Source: Pseudoips prasinana (taxonomy: Eukaryota > Arthropoda > Insecta > Lepidoptera > Nolidae). Taken from it: a DNA stretch of 64,000 bases. Positions 7,518 to 17,794 of the stretch are shown piece by piece. The translations under genes and the position numbers were made by a program. Where the stretch lies: NCBI GenBank assembly GCA_951640165.1, contig OX621264.1:9057001-9121000 (forward strand), given 5' to 3'. The notes under the pieces are model-generated. The model saw only the letters and a program-made list of their open reading frames with translations, was not told where the DNA came from and ran no database searches. Numbering within the stretch: the stretch's first letter is position 1; every line of letters begins with the position of its first letter.

Positions 7518-10468
7518 TGGCTGTACACCCGTTGATGACTCCCCAATTCACTTGCAGGCTAAAACCCAGATCTTTAAAGATCGGGTTTTACAATGCAGAC
7601 GGATTAGCGAGACAACGCGATGAAGTCGCAGAATTCCTCTGCGATCATCAAATTGATCTCTTCCTCGTTCAAGAGACTTTCCTCAAACCGAGCAAACGGA
7701 GAAGTCCTACAGTTGCCAACTATCGTATAGTTCGCAACGATAGGACTCACTCCGCCAAAGGGGGCACGCTGATTTACTTTAAGAAATCACTGCATTGCGT
7801 ACCTTTGGACCCTCCCGTGCTGAAGAACATTGAGGTCTCTGTCTGTCGAATAGGCATGACAGGCCATCAGCCAATCACGATAGTCTCGGCCTACCTCCCC
7901 CCAGACAAGGAGATACTACTTAGCGATCTCCAAGCACTGTATGACTTAGATGGCTCTGTCATAGTGGCAGGCGATCTAAACTCCAAGCATGAGCAATGGA
8001 GCTGCCGTACGAGCAACTCGAACGGCCGCGCACTTGCTAATCACTTGGCAATCATACCGTTCGACCCTATAGTCCCTCTCGAACCGACCCACTTCCCCAG
8101 AATTGACAGTCACCGACCCGACATACTCGACATAGCGCTCCTTAAGAATACAAACCTACGTTTGGCTTCTGTAGAAGTGCTACACGAGTTAGACTCCGAC
8201 CATAGACCGGTCATCCTTAGTCTTGCCTCCCGCACAAGCCACTCTGGCGCGGATAGCAACCTCCCACCCAGATATGTTACCGACTGGCAGAAACTTGAGG
8301 GTAAACTCAAGTCAGCCACATCGGAGCACTTAGATTCGATCCCATCCCTCATAGAGACCCCCGAGCAAACGCATGCAGCCATCGGCTCTTTCACGACTCA
8401 CATCCAAATCCAAATGAACGAATGTTCCCGGGAGGTCCCAGCGGCTGACGCGTTCAGACGGTGGAAGCTCCCGGAGGATTTGCGTGAGTTAGTGACTGAG
8501 AAGAACGCGGCCATCAGAGCCTTCGACTCCTATAACACCTTGGAAAACCGCACTCGAATGCGTGAACTACAGCGTACTGTACGTGAACGCATGACCGAGA
8601 GGCGGGATTCCGGGTGGGATAGGACGTTAGCCGAGATTCAACCCTCGCGGAAGGCCTTTTGGAATCTCTGCAAGCGACTCAAGACAGACACCGACTGGAC
8701 CATCCCCCCGCTGACGCGTCCGAATCAACGCCCCGCGTTCGATGACGACGAAAAAGCCGAATGCATGGCCGACAATCTAGAGACCCAATGTTCTCCCAGC
8801 ACCCTACCAGTAGACCCGGAGCACCTCAACGAGGTCGACTCTGAGGTAGAACGTAGGCTCGCCATACCACTCCCTCCGACCCCAACTGCCCCCTCCCGGG
8901 AGGATGCAGACGTCGACGACGACGATCCCCTGAGGCCAGTGACCATCGAAGAGGTTAAAACTCTGATCAGGGACCTCCGCCCTCGCAAAGCCCCCGGGTA
9001 TGACGGAATCACCAATCGCGTTTTCAAGCAACTCCCGTTGCTTTTACTTAGCCTGATGGTCGCGATTTTCAACGCGGCCTTTTCCAACAACATCTTTCCA
9101 CACCAGTGGAAACAGGCAAACGTGATTGGCATCCCGAAACCCGGAAAACCCAAATCCGATCCGGCGAATTACCGCCCTATTAGCCTCCTCTGCGCCATGG
9201 GGAAACTCTACGAGCGCATCATTCACGCCCGTTTGTCGTCTTACATCCGCGCAAACGATATCCTCCCTGACGAGCAGTTTGGCTTTCGAGCCAGACACTC
9301 CAGCGTTCACCAGGTGCATCGCATTGTCGAACACATCCTAGTGAAAGCTGCCCGTCAAAGAGCCCACACAGGAGCACTCTTCTTCGACGTGGCCAAAGCG
9401 TTCGATAAGGTCTGGCACAACGGCTTATTATATAAGCTGTTCGAACTCAAAGTGCCCGACCGTCTCGTGCACATCTTACGAGACTTCCTTACGGACCGAA
9501 CGTTTAGCTACCGCGTCGAGGGAAATTACTCCTCCCTCAGACCGATACGCGCAGGAGTTCCCCAAGGCTCAGTCCTTGCCCCGCTCCTGTTCTCGCTGTA
9601 CACCAGCGACATCCCCAGACCCAATAAGGCTCATCTAGCCCTCTTCGCTGACGACACAGCTCTCTACTACTCTAGTAGGAGCACGTCAGTCATCCACCGA
9701 GAACTCCAATCCTCAGCCGACGCCCTCGGCGAATGGTTCAGGAAATGGAGGATCGAAGTCAATCCCACCAAGAGCGCAGCCGTGCTCTTCTCTAGGATAG
9801 ACCCCGCCCCCACCGCCGATCCCGTCCGAATGTTTGGTGAACCGATCCCTTGGGAGAAGAAAACCAAATATTTGGGAGTGATCCTCGATCGGAAGTTAAA
9901 CTTCAAGGACCATCTGAGATACGCTCGTAACCGTGCCTCATTTGCCCTTTATCGATTACACAGCCTCCTGAATGCACGCAGTAAAATGTCCCTTGAAAAC
10001 AAGGTGAGAATTTACAAGACGTGCATTCGACCCATGATGACCTATGCGAGCCCGGTCTTCGCGCACGCTAAGGATCGATTCATCCACCTCCTCCAGGTAG
10101 TCCAGAACAAGTTTATGCGACGAGCCGCGGGCGCACCGTGGTTCGTCCGTAACAAAAGCCTCCATGCTGATCTCCAATTGCCTACCATCAGGCAATGGAT
10201 GAAGCAAGCGTCCAAAAGGTACTTTGACTCTGCCACTCACCATCCAAGTAAATTGGTGGTACAGGCGGTCAAATACACTCCTTCCCGACTCTCACGTAAA
10301 CACCGTCGTCCGAAGAACGTCATAGACGAATCGGACGACGAGATCACCGTTTACTTAAACCAAATCAATTCGATTAGAGACTCTCGCAACACTGCACAAC
10401 CGATATTTCGTACTCGCCGGATGCGAGTACGACCGCGAACGCGTCGCGACCACCAGCGTCCTCCATGA
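7517..10468 (+). CDS. Element A ORF2: endonuclease and reverse transcriptase
   Basis: 983 codons. The N-terminal APE-type endonuclease keeps its key residues: Asn26 (FYNADG), Glu53 (QETF), Asp153/Asn155 (AGDLN) and the SDH motif with His229. The reverse transcriptase starts near residue 470, with LRPRKAPGYDG and PISLL motifs, the catalytic block AFDKVWH, the PQGSVL turn and the active site FADD at 710-713. The C-terminus resembles other Jockey ORF2 proteins and there is no RNase H domain. No stop or frameshift interrupts it, so it may be functional. The start overlaps the ORF1 stop as UAAUG, an arrangement known to support coupled translation in the SART1 element of silkworm. Confidence 0.95.
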   Translation: MAVHPLMTPQFTCRLKPRSLKIGFYNADGLARQRDEVAEFLCDHQIDLFLVQETFLKPSKRRSPTVANYRIVRNDRTHSAKGGTLIYFKKSLHCVPLDPPVLKNIEVSVCRIGMTGHQPITIVSAYLPPDKEILLSDLQALYDLDGSVIVAGDLNSKHEQWSCRTSNSNGRALANHLAIIPFDPIVPLEPTHFPRIDSHRPDILDIALLKNTNLRLASVEVLHELDSDHRPVILSLASRTSHSGADSNLPPRYVTDWQKLEGKLKSATSEHLDSIPSLIETPEQTHAAIGSFTTHIQIQMNECSREVPAADAFRRWKLPEDLRELVTEKNAAIRAFDSYNTLENRTRMRELQRTVRERMTERRDSGWDRTLAEIQPSRKAFWNLCKRLKTDTDWTIPPLTRPNQRPAFDDDEKAECMADNLETQCSPSTLPVDPEHLNEVDSEVERRLAIPLPPTPTAPSREDADVDDDDPLRPVTIEEVKTLIRDLRPRKAPGYDGITNRVFKQLPLLLLSLMVAIFNAAFSNNIFPHQWKQANVIGIPKPGKPKSDPANYRPISLLCAMGKLYERIIHARLSSYIRANDILPDEQFGFRARHSSVHQVHRIVEHILVKAARQRAHTGALFFDVAKAFDKVWHNGLLYKLFELKVPDRLVHILRDFLTDRTFSYRVEGNYSSLRPIRAGVPQGSVLAPLLFSLYTSDIPRPNKAHLALFADDTALYYSSRSTSVIHRELQSSADALGEWFRKWRIEVNPTKSAAVLFSRIDPAPTADPVRMFGEPIPWEKKTKYLGVILDRKLNFKDHLRYARNRASFALYRLHSLLNARSKMSLENKVRIYKTCIRPMMTYASPVFAHAKDRFIHLLQVVQNKFMRRAAGAPWFVRNKSLHADLQLPTIRQWMKQASKRYFDSATHHPSKLVVQAVKYTPSRLSRKHRRPKNVIDESDDEITVYLNQINSIRDSRNTAQPIFRTRRMRVRPRTRRDHQRPP

Positions 10469-10760
10469 CCCTTAGTTTGCATATCGTACCGATAAAAAGC
10501 CCCCCTCAACGCGGAAGGGGGGCCGCGTCATGTCATTAACGTAGAGCGAAAGTTGCACTAAACTCCCTAAAAACCATGATCTCTCGCCCTCTCCCCGTCA
10601 GTATCCGCCCAGAGCCGAGGTTCGAGCCCCACAGGGGGTGCCCTCCGGCGCGGGTACTTAGTTTGTAGTTTTATATTTGCTAGGCCGGTTAGAGCCCACG
10701 CTCACCCCTACTGTCCGGTGAAGCAGTAAAAGCCGAGAGGCTAACTGCACGCGTCACGTT
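10469..10760 (+). other. 3' leader of element A
   Basis: 292 nt homologous to the element B 3' end. It contains a GC hairpin (10499-10505 with 10517-10523), a GGTTCGAGCCC stretch at 10619-10629, and a terminal hairpin AGCC-GAGA-GGCT at 10731-10742 whose loop is a GNRA tetraloop. The corresponding terminal hairpin in B is AGCCT-CCT-AGGCT. The paired arms are kept while the loop changes, which fits a site recognised by reverse transcriptase. Confidence 0.65.
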
Positions 10761-10782
10761 AAAAAAAAAAAAAAAAAAAAAA

Positions 10783-10794
10783 GGCAAAATTTTT
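10783..10794 (+). repeat. Target-site duplication of element A, right copy
   Basis: GGCAAAATTTTT directly after the poly(A) tail, followed by ATTATTCAGTG, the start-site region shared with intact H2A genes. Confidence 0.95.
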
Positions 10795-10861
10795 ATTATT
10801 CAGTGTACGTGACTCGGTCGCGCACGTCATTTACTTTTGTGTTCACATAAAAATCTCGTAG

Positions 10862-11242
<381 letters not shown>

Positions 11243-11413
11243 ATGTCTGCAGCTCCCAATACAACGTCTGGTTCGTGTGTATGTGTGTTACGTGCGTGAT
11301 CACCACAATCTCCAAGTCAGCCGGCGAAGTGAGTGCAATTCCCCACCGGCGCACATCCGCCCACCTACCACCGTTGCATATTATATATGCGCAATGCGTG
11401 TATATAGACAAAA

Positions 11414-11429
11414 GGCCCTTTTCAGGGCC
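11414..11429 (+). promoter_or_regulatory. Histone 3' stem-loop, H2A unit 1
   Basis: GGCCCTTTTCAGGGCC after ACAAAA, followed by ACAATATGGTTCATG with the shared downstream TTCATG motif. Confidence 0.97.
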
Positions 11430-11928
11430 ACAATATGGTTCATGGTCGCAAAAATTGAGACTGTTTCTTTGATGGTATACGTCAAGGCACAATAACTACA
11501 CACTATTAAGTACATAACAATCAAATCGAGCTATCATATCCGAAGTTAGCCAGCGCAATGACTTGTTTCCTCCTTAGTTATACTTTATTAGGTATAAGGT
11601 AAGCTAATTATTACCAAGATATCATCGTCGTCGTTCGAGGACGCATAGAGCTAGCTCAATATTAGTAAGTTGAGTGTAGTAATAAACTGTCTACACTTAC
11701 CGTAACCCCATACTACTTACATACATAGCTGAAATTATAATATAATACGTAGGTATTCAAAGGAAATCGCGCATGTGATCTTTAGATATATTCACTAAAA
11801 TATTAGATAGATATGTACATCAAGTACGTAACTATATTATAGAGAAAGAAATAAATACTTAGACACATAATATTCATATATTTTTGTTATATTAAATCTA
11901 CTGATGAAATAAGTACATAAAGTTAATG

Positions 11929-11930
<2 letters not shown>

Positions 11931-11977
<47 letters not shown>
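11931..11977 (+). repeat. (AT)n microsatellite upstream of H2B, unit 1
   Basis: Uninterrupted 47-bp AT run. The same site in units 3-7 has 84-90 bp, with a TT interruption in units 5, 6 and 7. Confidence 0.95.
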
Positions 11978-11981
<4 letters not shown>

Positions 11982-12128
11982 TATGTTTTCTTTTAATATA
12001 TTATGTGTAACAGCGATAATAAATAAATATTGTATTCGTAAACAATCATTCCCTGCCCCCCGCGCTACCTCCCTGCGTGATCCCCTCTCCCCGCGCGAGC
12101 GATGCGTCAACCGAGACGCCGCGCTCCT

Positions 12129-12133
12129 ATTGG
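12129..12133 (-). promoter_or_regulatory. Inverted CCAAT box upstream of H2B
   Basis: ATTGG about 58 bp before the H2B TATA-like box, inside a GC-rich block of about 130 bp. CCAAT boxes are common in H2B promoters. Repeated in every complete unit. Confidence 0.5.
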
Positions 12134-12190
12134 TCCGTTCGAGCGAGTCACCACCTTTGCTACGCAACTATAGCGGGCCGATGCCGTCCA

Positions 12191-12197
12191 TATATAC
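12191..12197 (+). promoter_or_regulatory. TATA-like box, H2B unit 1
   Basis: TATATAC, 86 bp before the H2B ATG. A start-site-like ACAGTG follows about 34 bp downstream. Confidence 0.75.
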
Positions 12198-12276
12198 GAC
12201 AGTACCCTATAATCGAAAATTTACAGTGTGACTGAACGTCGTTTCGGTAACACGCATAACTAACTTATCTCGCAAA

Positions 12277-12651
12277 ATGCCGCCCAAAACCAGTGGAAAG
12301 GCCGCCAAGAAATCTGGCAAAGCCCAGAAGAACATTTCCAAGACCGACAAGAAAAAGAAGAAGCATAAGAGGAAGGAGAGCTACGCCATCTACATCTACA
12401 AGGTGCTCAAGCAGGTCCACCCCGACACCGGTATCTCCAGTAAGGCCATGTCTATCATGAACTCGTTCGTGAACGACATCTTCGAGCGCATCGCCGCCGA
12501 AGCTTCTCGCCTCGCACACTACAACAAGAGATCTACCATCACGTCGAGGGAGGTCCAGACATCCGTCAGACTGCTCCTGCCCGGTGAACTCGCCAAGCAC
12601 GCCGTCAGTGAAGGCACCAAGGCCGTCACCAAATACACCAGCTCTAAGTGA
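12277..12651 (+). CDS. H2B: Histone H2B, unit 1
   Basis: 124 codons, canonical insect length. A lysine-rich N-terminal tail beginning [15 protein letters not shown] is followed by a [21 protein letters not shown] block, the histone fold and the C-terminal [10 protein letters not shown], with the lysine that is ubiquitinated in other species. No intron. It pairs with H2A. The stem-loop lies unusually far away, 312 nt after the stop, beyond a GT-rich stretch. Confidence 0.99.
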   Translation: MPPKTSGKAAKKSGKAQKNISKTDKKKKKHKRKESYAIYIYKVLKQVHPDTGISSKAMSIMNSFVNDIFERIAAEASRLAHYNKRSTITSREVQTSVRLLLPGELAKHAVSEGTKAVTKYTSSK

Positions 12652-12963
12652 GGTGTCGTCTCGTCGCTTAGTGTGTTGTGTTGAAGAACGTCGTTGCAGA
12701 GTTCGAGAGTGGAGTCACAACGGTGTGTGTGTGTGTGTAATGGGATAATGTGTAGTGTGTATAGTGCGTTTGTTGTGGTCTATAAGTGAACTGTGTGTAT
12801 ATTGGTGGAGCACATACGTGTGCCACCTCTATGCAGTTCCCATTGATCACTACTTCCGCTATCACTACTACAATTTGCCCGTTATATTATGCCCCTACGA
12901 TCGCCACATGAAAACTCTGACATTACGTACGCTCGCTCTCAACCAGCGGTGTAAAATACAAAA

Positions 12964-12979
12964 GGCCCTTTTCAGGGCC
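12964..12979 (+). promoter_or_regulatory. Histone 3' stem-loop, H2B unit 1
   Basis: GGCCCTTTTCAGGGCC after ACAAAA, followed by ACCATATAATTCATG. Confidence 0.97.
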
Positions 12980-13578
12980 ACCATATAATTCATGATTGAC
13001 TACAATTCGTTTCTGAAAACAGTGTCAAAGTACTATTTTTATCTACACATACTACACACACGCAGTATATACTCGTACATAATAAAACACGTCTGTTTAT
13101 ATATCTGATATACGCTCTCACACACCTTTCCTACGCTATAGTTAAATATTAATAAATAATTTAATGAATAGGTTCAACTATTGCCTGATTGAACATAGCG
13201 TTGTCACTTAGTTAAAAACTAGTATCAAAGTATGCGTATTGAACTATAACTTCTAGTTTATTATGCGTTTATATTTAATTTATTTGTTAACAACATATAT
13301 ACATATACTTACACACAATTAGGATTAAAATGAACGCGAACATATTAAAACTATTTTGTATGCAGGTCCCTAATGCTTCTATTCATACAAACTCTACGTA
13401 CCAATTTTTTTTGAAATTTCGCTTTTTAAGAAATAATATTCATATTAACAATAATATATACACACACATATATATTATTTTTTTTTTAATTACTTTAACT
13501 CGTATTTGGCACGACCGGGGGCGCGCGCATCGCGCAGTAGCATTCACGTAGTACACAGCCCGCGCTACCATAGCGGTG
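12980..13578 (+). other. H2B-H3 spacer, unit 1 version
   Basis: AT-rich spacer without a gene. Compared with units 3-7 it lacks about 32 bp before TATTATGCGTTTATATTTAA and has small indels. The last 80 bp before the H3 TATA box are GC-rich and conserved in every unit, so they probably hold the proximal H3 promoter. Confidence 0.7.
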
Positions 13579-13586
13579 TATAAAAA
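13579..13586 (+). promoter_or_regulatory. TATA box of H3 unit 2, separated by a truncated element B
   Basis: TATAAAAA. The insert lies 33 bp downstream. Subtracting insert and duplication restores the 118-bp TATA-to-ATG distance of the intact H3 genes. Confidence 0.92.
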
Positions 13587-13599
13587 GAGCGACCCACCG

Positions 13600-13611
13600 C
13601 GATTTCAAACT
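13600..13611 (+). repeat. Target-site duplication of the truncated element B, left copy
   Basis: CGATTTCAAACT, repeated at 14138-14149; offsets 21-32 from the TATA start. Confidence 0.95.
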
Positions 13612-14645
<1,034 letters not shown>

Positions 14646-14711
14646 ACGCGTGCGTTCTCTCATCTGTGTCTAATAAACGTGCTCGTTCACGTATTATTTA
14701 GTCATATAAAA

Positions 14712-14727
14712 GGCCCTTTTCAGGGCC
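14712..14727 (+). promoter_or_regulatory. Histone 3' stem-loop, H3 unit 2
   Basis: Same core and flanks as in unit 1, 67 nt after the stop. Confidence 0.97.
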
Positions 14728-15254
14728 ACATATTGTTCTGATATTTTAATATCTGTTTCTTGACGACAAAATGTTCTAGTTACTCTTACTTACACACAGT
14801 CAAAAATAATATAGGTACACACACATCTAGTTATGCTGTCCGTCATTAGATTAGGTTAACAGAGAGTTTTAAACTAGTTGAACCTCTTTACAAATCATTT
14901 ATATAGTAAATACATATATAAAAATATAAACATTTTACATATAAATATTAATACATACATATAGGATAGTAAATATGTACCAATAGTTTGTTTCTATTAA
15001 CGAGTGGAGACCTATTTCAATTGTAAATAATAATGAAGAATATCCTATCTGTCTTCAATTCGAGTACTAGGTATTATTATATGTATTATCGAAACGTTTA
15101 GTTTCATTTATTATTAGTCATATACTAATGATGCGTTATTATTATATTTTTACGTAATTTATTTTAAAAACTAGACTAAAAGTTATACGCAGGAACGGCT
15201 ACCTCACCCCTCTCTCTTCTCTCCCCGTTCCCCGCCCCGCTCGCGCGCGATTCG

Positions 15255-15262
15255 TATAAATA
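15255..15262 (+). promoter_or_regulatory. TATA box of H4 unit 2, followed by element C
   Basis: TATAAATA with unit-1-type downstream sequence. Element C begins 33 bp further on. Confidence 0.93.
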
Positions 15263-15275
15263 TAAGGCCAACGGA

Positions 15276-15287
15276 GTGAGAGCAAAG
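15276..15287 (+). repeat. Expected target site of element C (left side only)
   Basis: GTGAGAGCAAAG, offsets 21-32 from TATA. The sequence departs from the H4 leader immediately afterwards. The right copy is inside the gap, so duplication cannot be confirmed. Confidence 0.6.
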
Positions 15288-15424
15288 AGGACAGCAGCAG
15301 TGGTACCGCAAACACTCAAGAGTACACCGCCTATCCTCTCTCCAACTTCGCTCGGGTCTCCGCACATAAACTTATTGTGAAGATTCCCACGTTTCGAGAC
15401 CGCGAAGAGGTCCACGCCCTCAAG

Positions 15425-17794
15425 ATGGATAGGGAAGGCCAACGACCAGGCTCCTCGCGGGGCCAGGTCGCTGGCCCTTCCCCGAAGGAACAGCAACCAA
15501 TCAAGCAGCCCAGCGTATCCCGGACTTCGGCGGAATCCGGGACCGCACCGCCCGTGCATCAACCACCCGCTCAACATGGGTCCGTGAGCGCTCGCCGCTC
15601 CCCACCTCGCGATCCCCGCCGTCCCCCCCTCTCGAAGGGGGGTAGAGAGGCCCCACCCGTGATTGGTTCGCGACCCGCGCCCCGCGCATCTCCCCCGTCA
15701 ACATTAAAGGCGAGGTCGAGCGAACGCGCGCAGCACCAGGAAGCCACCAGAGCCTCGCCGCCGGCCGTCCCCCGTGATCCCCCTGCCTCTCGAATGAAAG
15801 GCAGGTCAGGGATATCACGAGAAAAAGTGAAAACCCCTCCCACACCAAGGGACATCGCAACACGCGCTGCAGTACCCGTTGGGGGACACGCTACAGCCGC
15901 ACCTCCATTCGTACCCCCTAAAGGTACGTCGAGTGTACAGGCGAAGAACGTAAAGAAGCTCGGGATAACCATCCGTGCCCAACTCCTCTCCGATCGTGGG
16001 TCACCGCCCACGTTTGAAACGAAGCACATCGACACCTTTAGAGGCATCGACATGGCTGAATTTCACGGAGGCGTGGAACCCCGCTCCACCGAATCCTTTG
16101 GATTAGAAGATGGGGAGGGGGGAGCCCCCTTTCCTCCTACCTCCATAATGAAGCCGCACACCGATACATCTTCGGAATCGGAGTACTCCGGGACGTGCTC
16201 GGACTCAGACGAGTCGTCACCTGGCGTACAACTTGAAGGTGAACATGGCGATCAAACCCCATCTCCCAAACCCCCAGCAAGCGAGGACCTCCACCCCGAA
16301 ATGGACGTGGACCCACCCCTCCGGGACAAAAGATACCGAAGCCCACAGGACGAAGTAGAGGACCCCAAAAGGCAACGCATCGTGCCCCAAGAACCCCCCG
16401 AACCCCTCAGCCCCAAACCGTCTACATCGGCACCAACTAGCTATGCGCAGGCCGCGGGCCGACCAGCATTGCAAACCGGCGAGATGCCCCGTAGCGGCGA
16501 TAAGGCAAAAAGTCAGACATCATCGACGCTATTGTCGAAGGTTTCAACCCCTAAGCCTCCAAAATACCCACCCCTTGTGGTGGAGAAGCTTCCGAACTGG
16601 GCCAGACACTTCCGGGCCCTTAAGGAGCTACTGGGACACAACCCCAATGCTCGCCCCTATGGAATGGGGGTGAGATTTACCCCTAACAGCCCTGAAGAAT
16701 ACCGAATCGTGCAGAGATACCTCACAGAGCTAGAAAAATCCGAGAATCTCTCCTGGTTCTCGTACTCGCTGCCTTCAGAACGTAGTGTAAAAGTAGCAAT
16801 CAGGGGACTTCCGGTCGATACAGCCCCGGAAGAAATAACGGACGAGCTCAAACAACTTGGCTACGAGCCTGAATATGTCCGGCCCATCAAGGCTAGGCAG
16901 GGCAGGCCAGGTTGTATTTTCTTGGCAATTCTTAAAAGGACCCCAAACGTAACCCCAGGCATTTTCGACGTCAAGGAAATGTTATGCATGCCTGGTGTTA
17001 TAATAGAATCCTGGCGGGGGAAGCAGGGACCAGCACAGTGCCACCGGTGCCAGCAGTTCCGGCACTCTTCCCACCAATGCCACCGCCCACAAGCCTGTGT
17101 GAGATGCGGTGGAAACCACGCAGCCAGGGACTGCCCAGTTCCCCGGGAACAGCCAGCCACCTGCGTGAACTGTGCCGGCAGCCACCCTGCCAACAATCCA
17201 CGCTGCCCCGTCTTCCGCAAGGAGGTGAGGAACCGTAAGGGAGGCACAGTCGCAATCACCGGGATCACCCATACGCAGCCAGCAACAAAATTAGATCCGA
17301 GAGCAAAAACGGCCCCGGAAGAAGAGCCCACAAACGGACTAATGGCGGCCGCAAATGAACCCCGAGTACGTGGAGCACCACCTACAGGCCAAAAGCCCGC
17401 CCCCAAGAGGAAAAAGAGGCGGAACAACAACGCAAAAAAGGGGAATCAGACCCCCCTCCCTACGCCAACAACTGAAGCTTCTCAACCCCCAGTGCTAGTA
17501 CGAGACTTCGACAACAGTACCCACGGGGTCGAACCAAATGCCTCCCAGCCTGTACCACCTCAAACTCCCCCCCCGAGGGGCCCAAGAAACCAAGGTGAGA
17601 GAGAATCAAGACCCAGGACGGAGCAAACCACACCAGCACCCCCTGCAACCATAACAAACATCGCCCACTGGATAGAGGCAGTCGGCAGGCTCTTACTCGA
17701 GCTTGTTGAGGCAATCAGGGGAGGACAAAATCCCATGCTGATCCTGATAGCCGGGATAACACGCATATTCCAGAATGGAACCGTCGGCTATTAG
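15425..17794 (+). CDS. Element C ORF1: Gag-like protein
   Basis: 789 codons from the ATG at 15425 (context CAAGATGG); the frame is open further upstream only from a GTG. The long N-terminal half is low-complexity, rich in Pro, Ser and Arg, with an acidic serine stretch (DTSSESEYSGTCSDSDESS). A PRE_C2HC-type region lies at about residues 410-530, then three zinc knuckles at 539-594: CHRCQQFRHSSHQC, CVRCGGNHAARDC and CVNCAGSHPANNPRC. The knuckle spacing and surroundings differ from elements A and B. Overlaps ORF2 by 20 nt. Confidence 0.9.
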   Translation: MDREGQRPGSSRGQVAGPSPKEQQPIKQPSVSRTSAESGTAPPVHQPPAQHGSVSARRSPPRDPRRPPLSKGGREAPPVIGSRPAPRASPPSTLKARSSERAQHQEATRASPPAVPRDPPASRMKGRSGISREKVKTPPTPRDIATRAAVPVGGHATAAPPFVPPKGTSSVQAKNVKKLGITIRAQLLSDRGSPPTFETKHIDTFRGIDMAEFHGGVEPRSTESFGLEDGEGGAPFPPTSIMKPHTDTSSESEYSGTCSDSDESSPGVQLEGEHGDQTPSPKPPASEDLHPEMDVDPPLRDKRYRSPQDEVEDPKRQRIVPQEPPEPLSPKPSTSAPTSYAQAAGRPALQTGEMPRSGDKAKSQTSSTLLSKVSTPKPPKYPPLVVEKLPNWARHFRALKELLGHNPNARPYGMGVRFTPNSPEEYRIVQRYLTELEKSENLSWFSYSLPSERSVKVAIRGLPVDTAPEEITDELKQLGYEPEYVRPIKARQGRPGCIFLAILKRTPNVTPGIFDVKEMLCMPGVIIESWRGKQGPAQCHRCQQFRHSSHQCHRPQACVRCGGNHAARDCPVPREQPATCVNCAGSHPANNPRCPVFRKEVRNRKGGTVAITGITHTQPATKLDPRAKTAPEEEPTNGLMAAANEPRVRGAPPTGQKPAPKRKKRRNNNAKKGNQTPLPTPTTEASQPPVLVRDFDNSTHGVEPNASQPVPPQTPPPRGPRNQGERESRPRTEQTTPAPPATITNIAHWIEAVGRLLLELVEAIRGGQNPMLILIAGITRIFQNGTVGY

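Larger units (their letters stand above)
4913..10782 (+). mobile_element. Element A: full-length Jockey-like non-LTR retrotransposon in the H2A promoter
   Basis: A 5,870-bp element with a 5' leader, ORF1 (Gag-like), ORF2 (endonuclease and reverse transcriptase), a structured 3' leader and a 22-base poly(A) tail, flanked by a perfect 12-bp duplication. It begins GAAAAGAG, the same first bases as element B. Both frames are intact and the duplication is undecayed, so the insertion is recent. It lies in the same orientation as the histone genes, between the H2A TATA box and start site. ORF1 with PRE_C2HC and three CCHC knuckles and an ORF2 without RNase H place it in the Jockey group. Confidence 0.96.

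Noticed and set aside
10499..10523. Possible mimic of the histone stem-loop in the 3' leaders of A and B
   Set aside because: The flank ATAAAAAGCCC is similar, but the stem is longer and the loop is not the four-base loop needed by SLBP.
15377..15424. Upstream start of element C ORF1
   Set aside because: The codon at 15377 is GTG; the first ATG in frame is at 15425.
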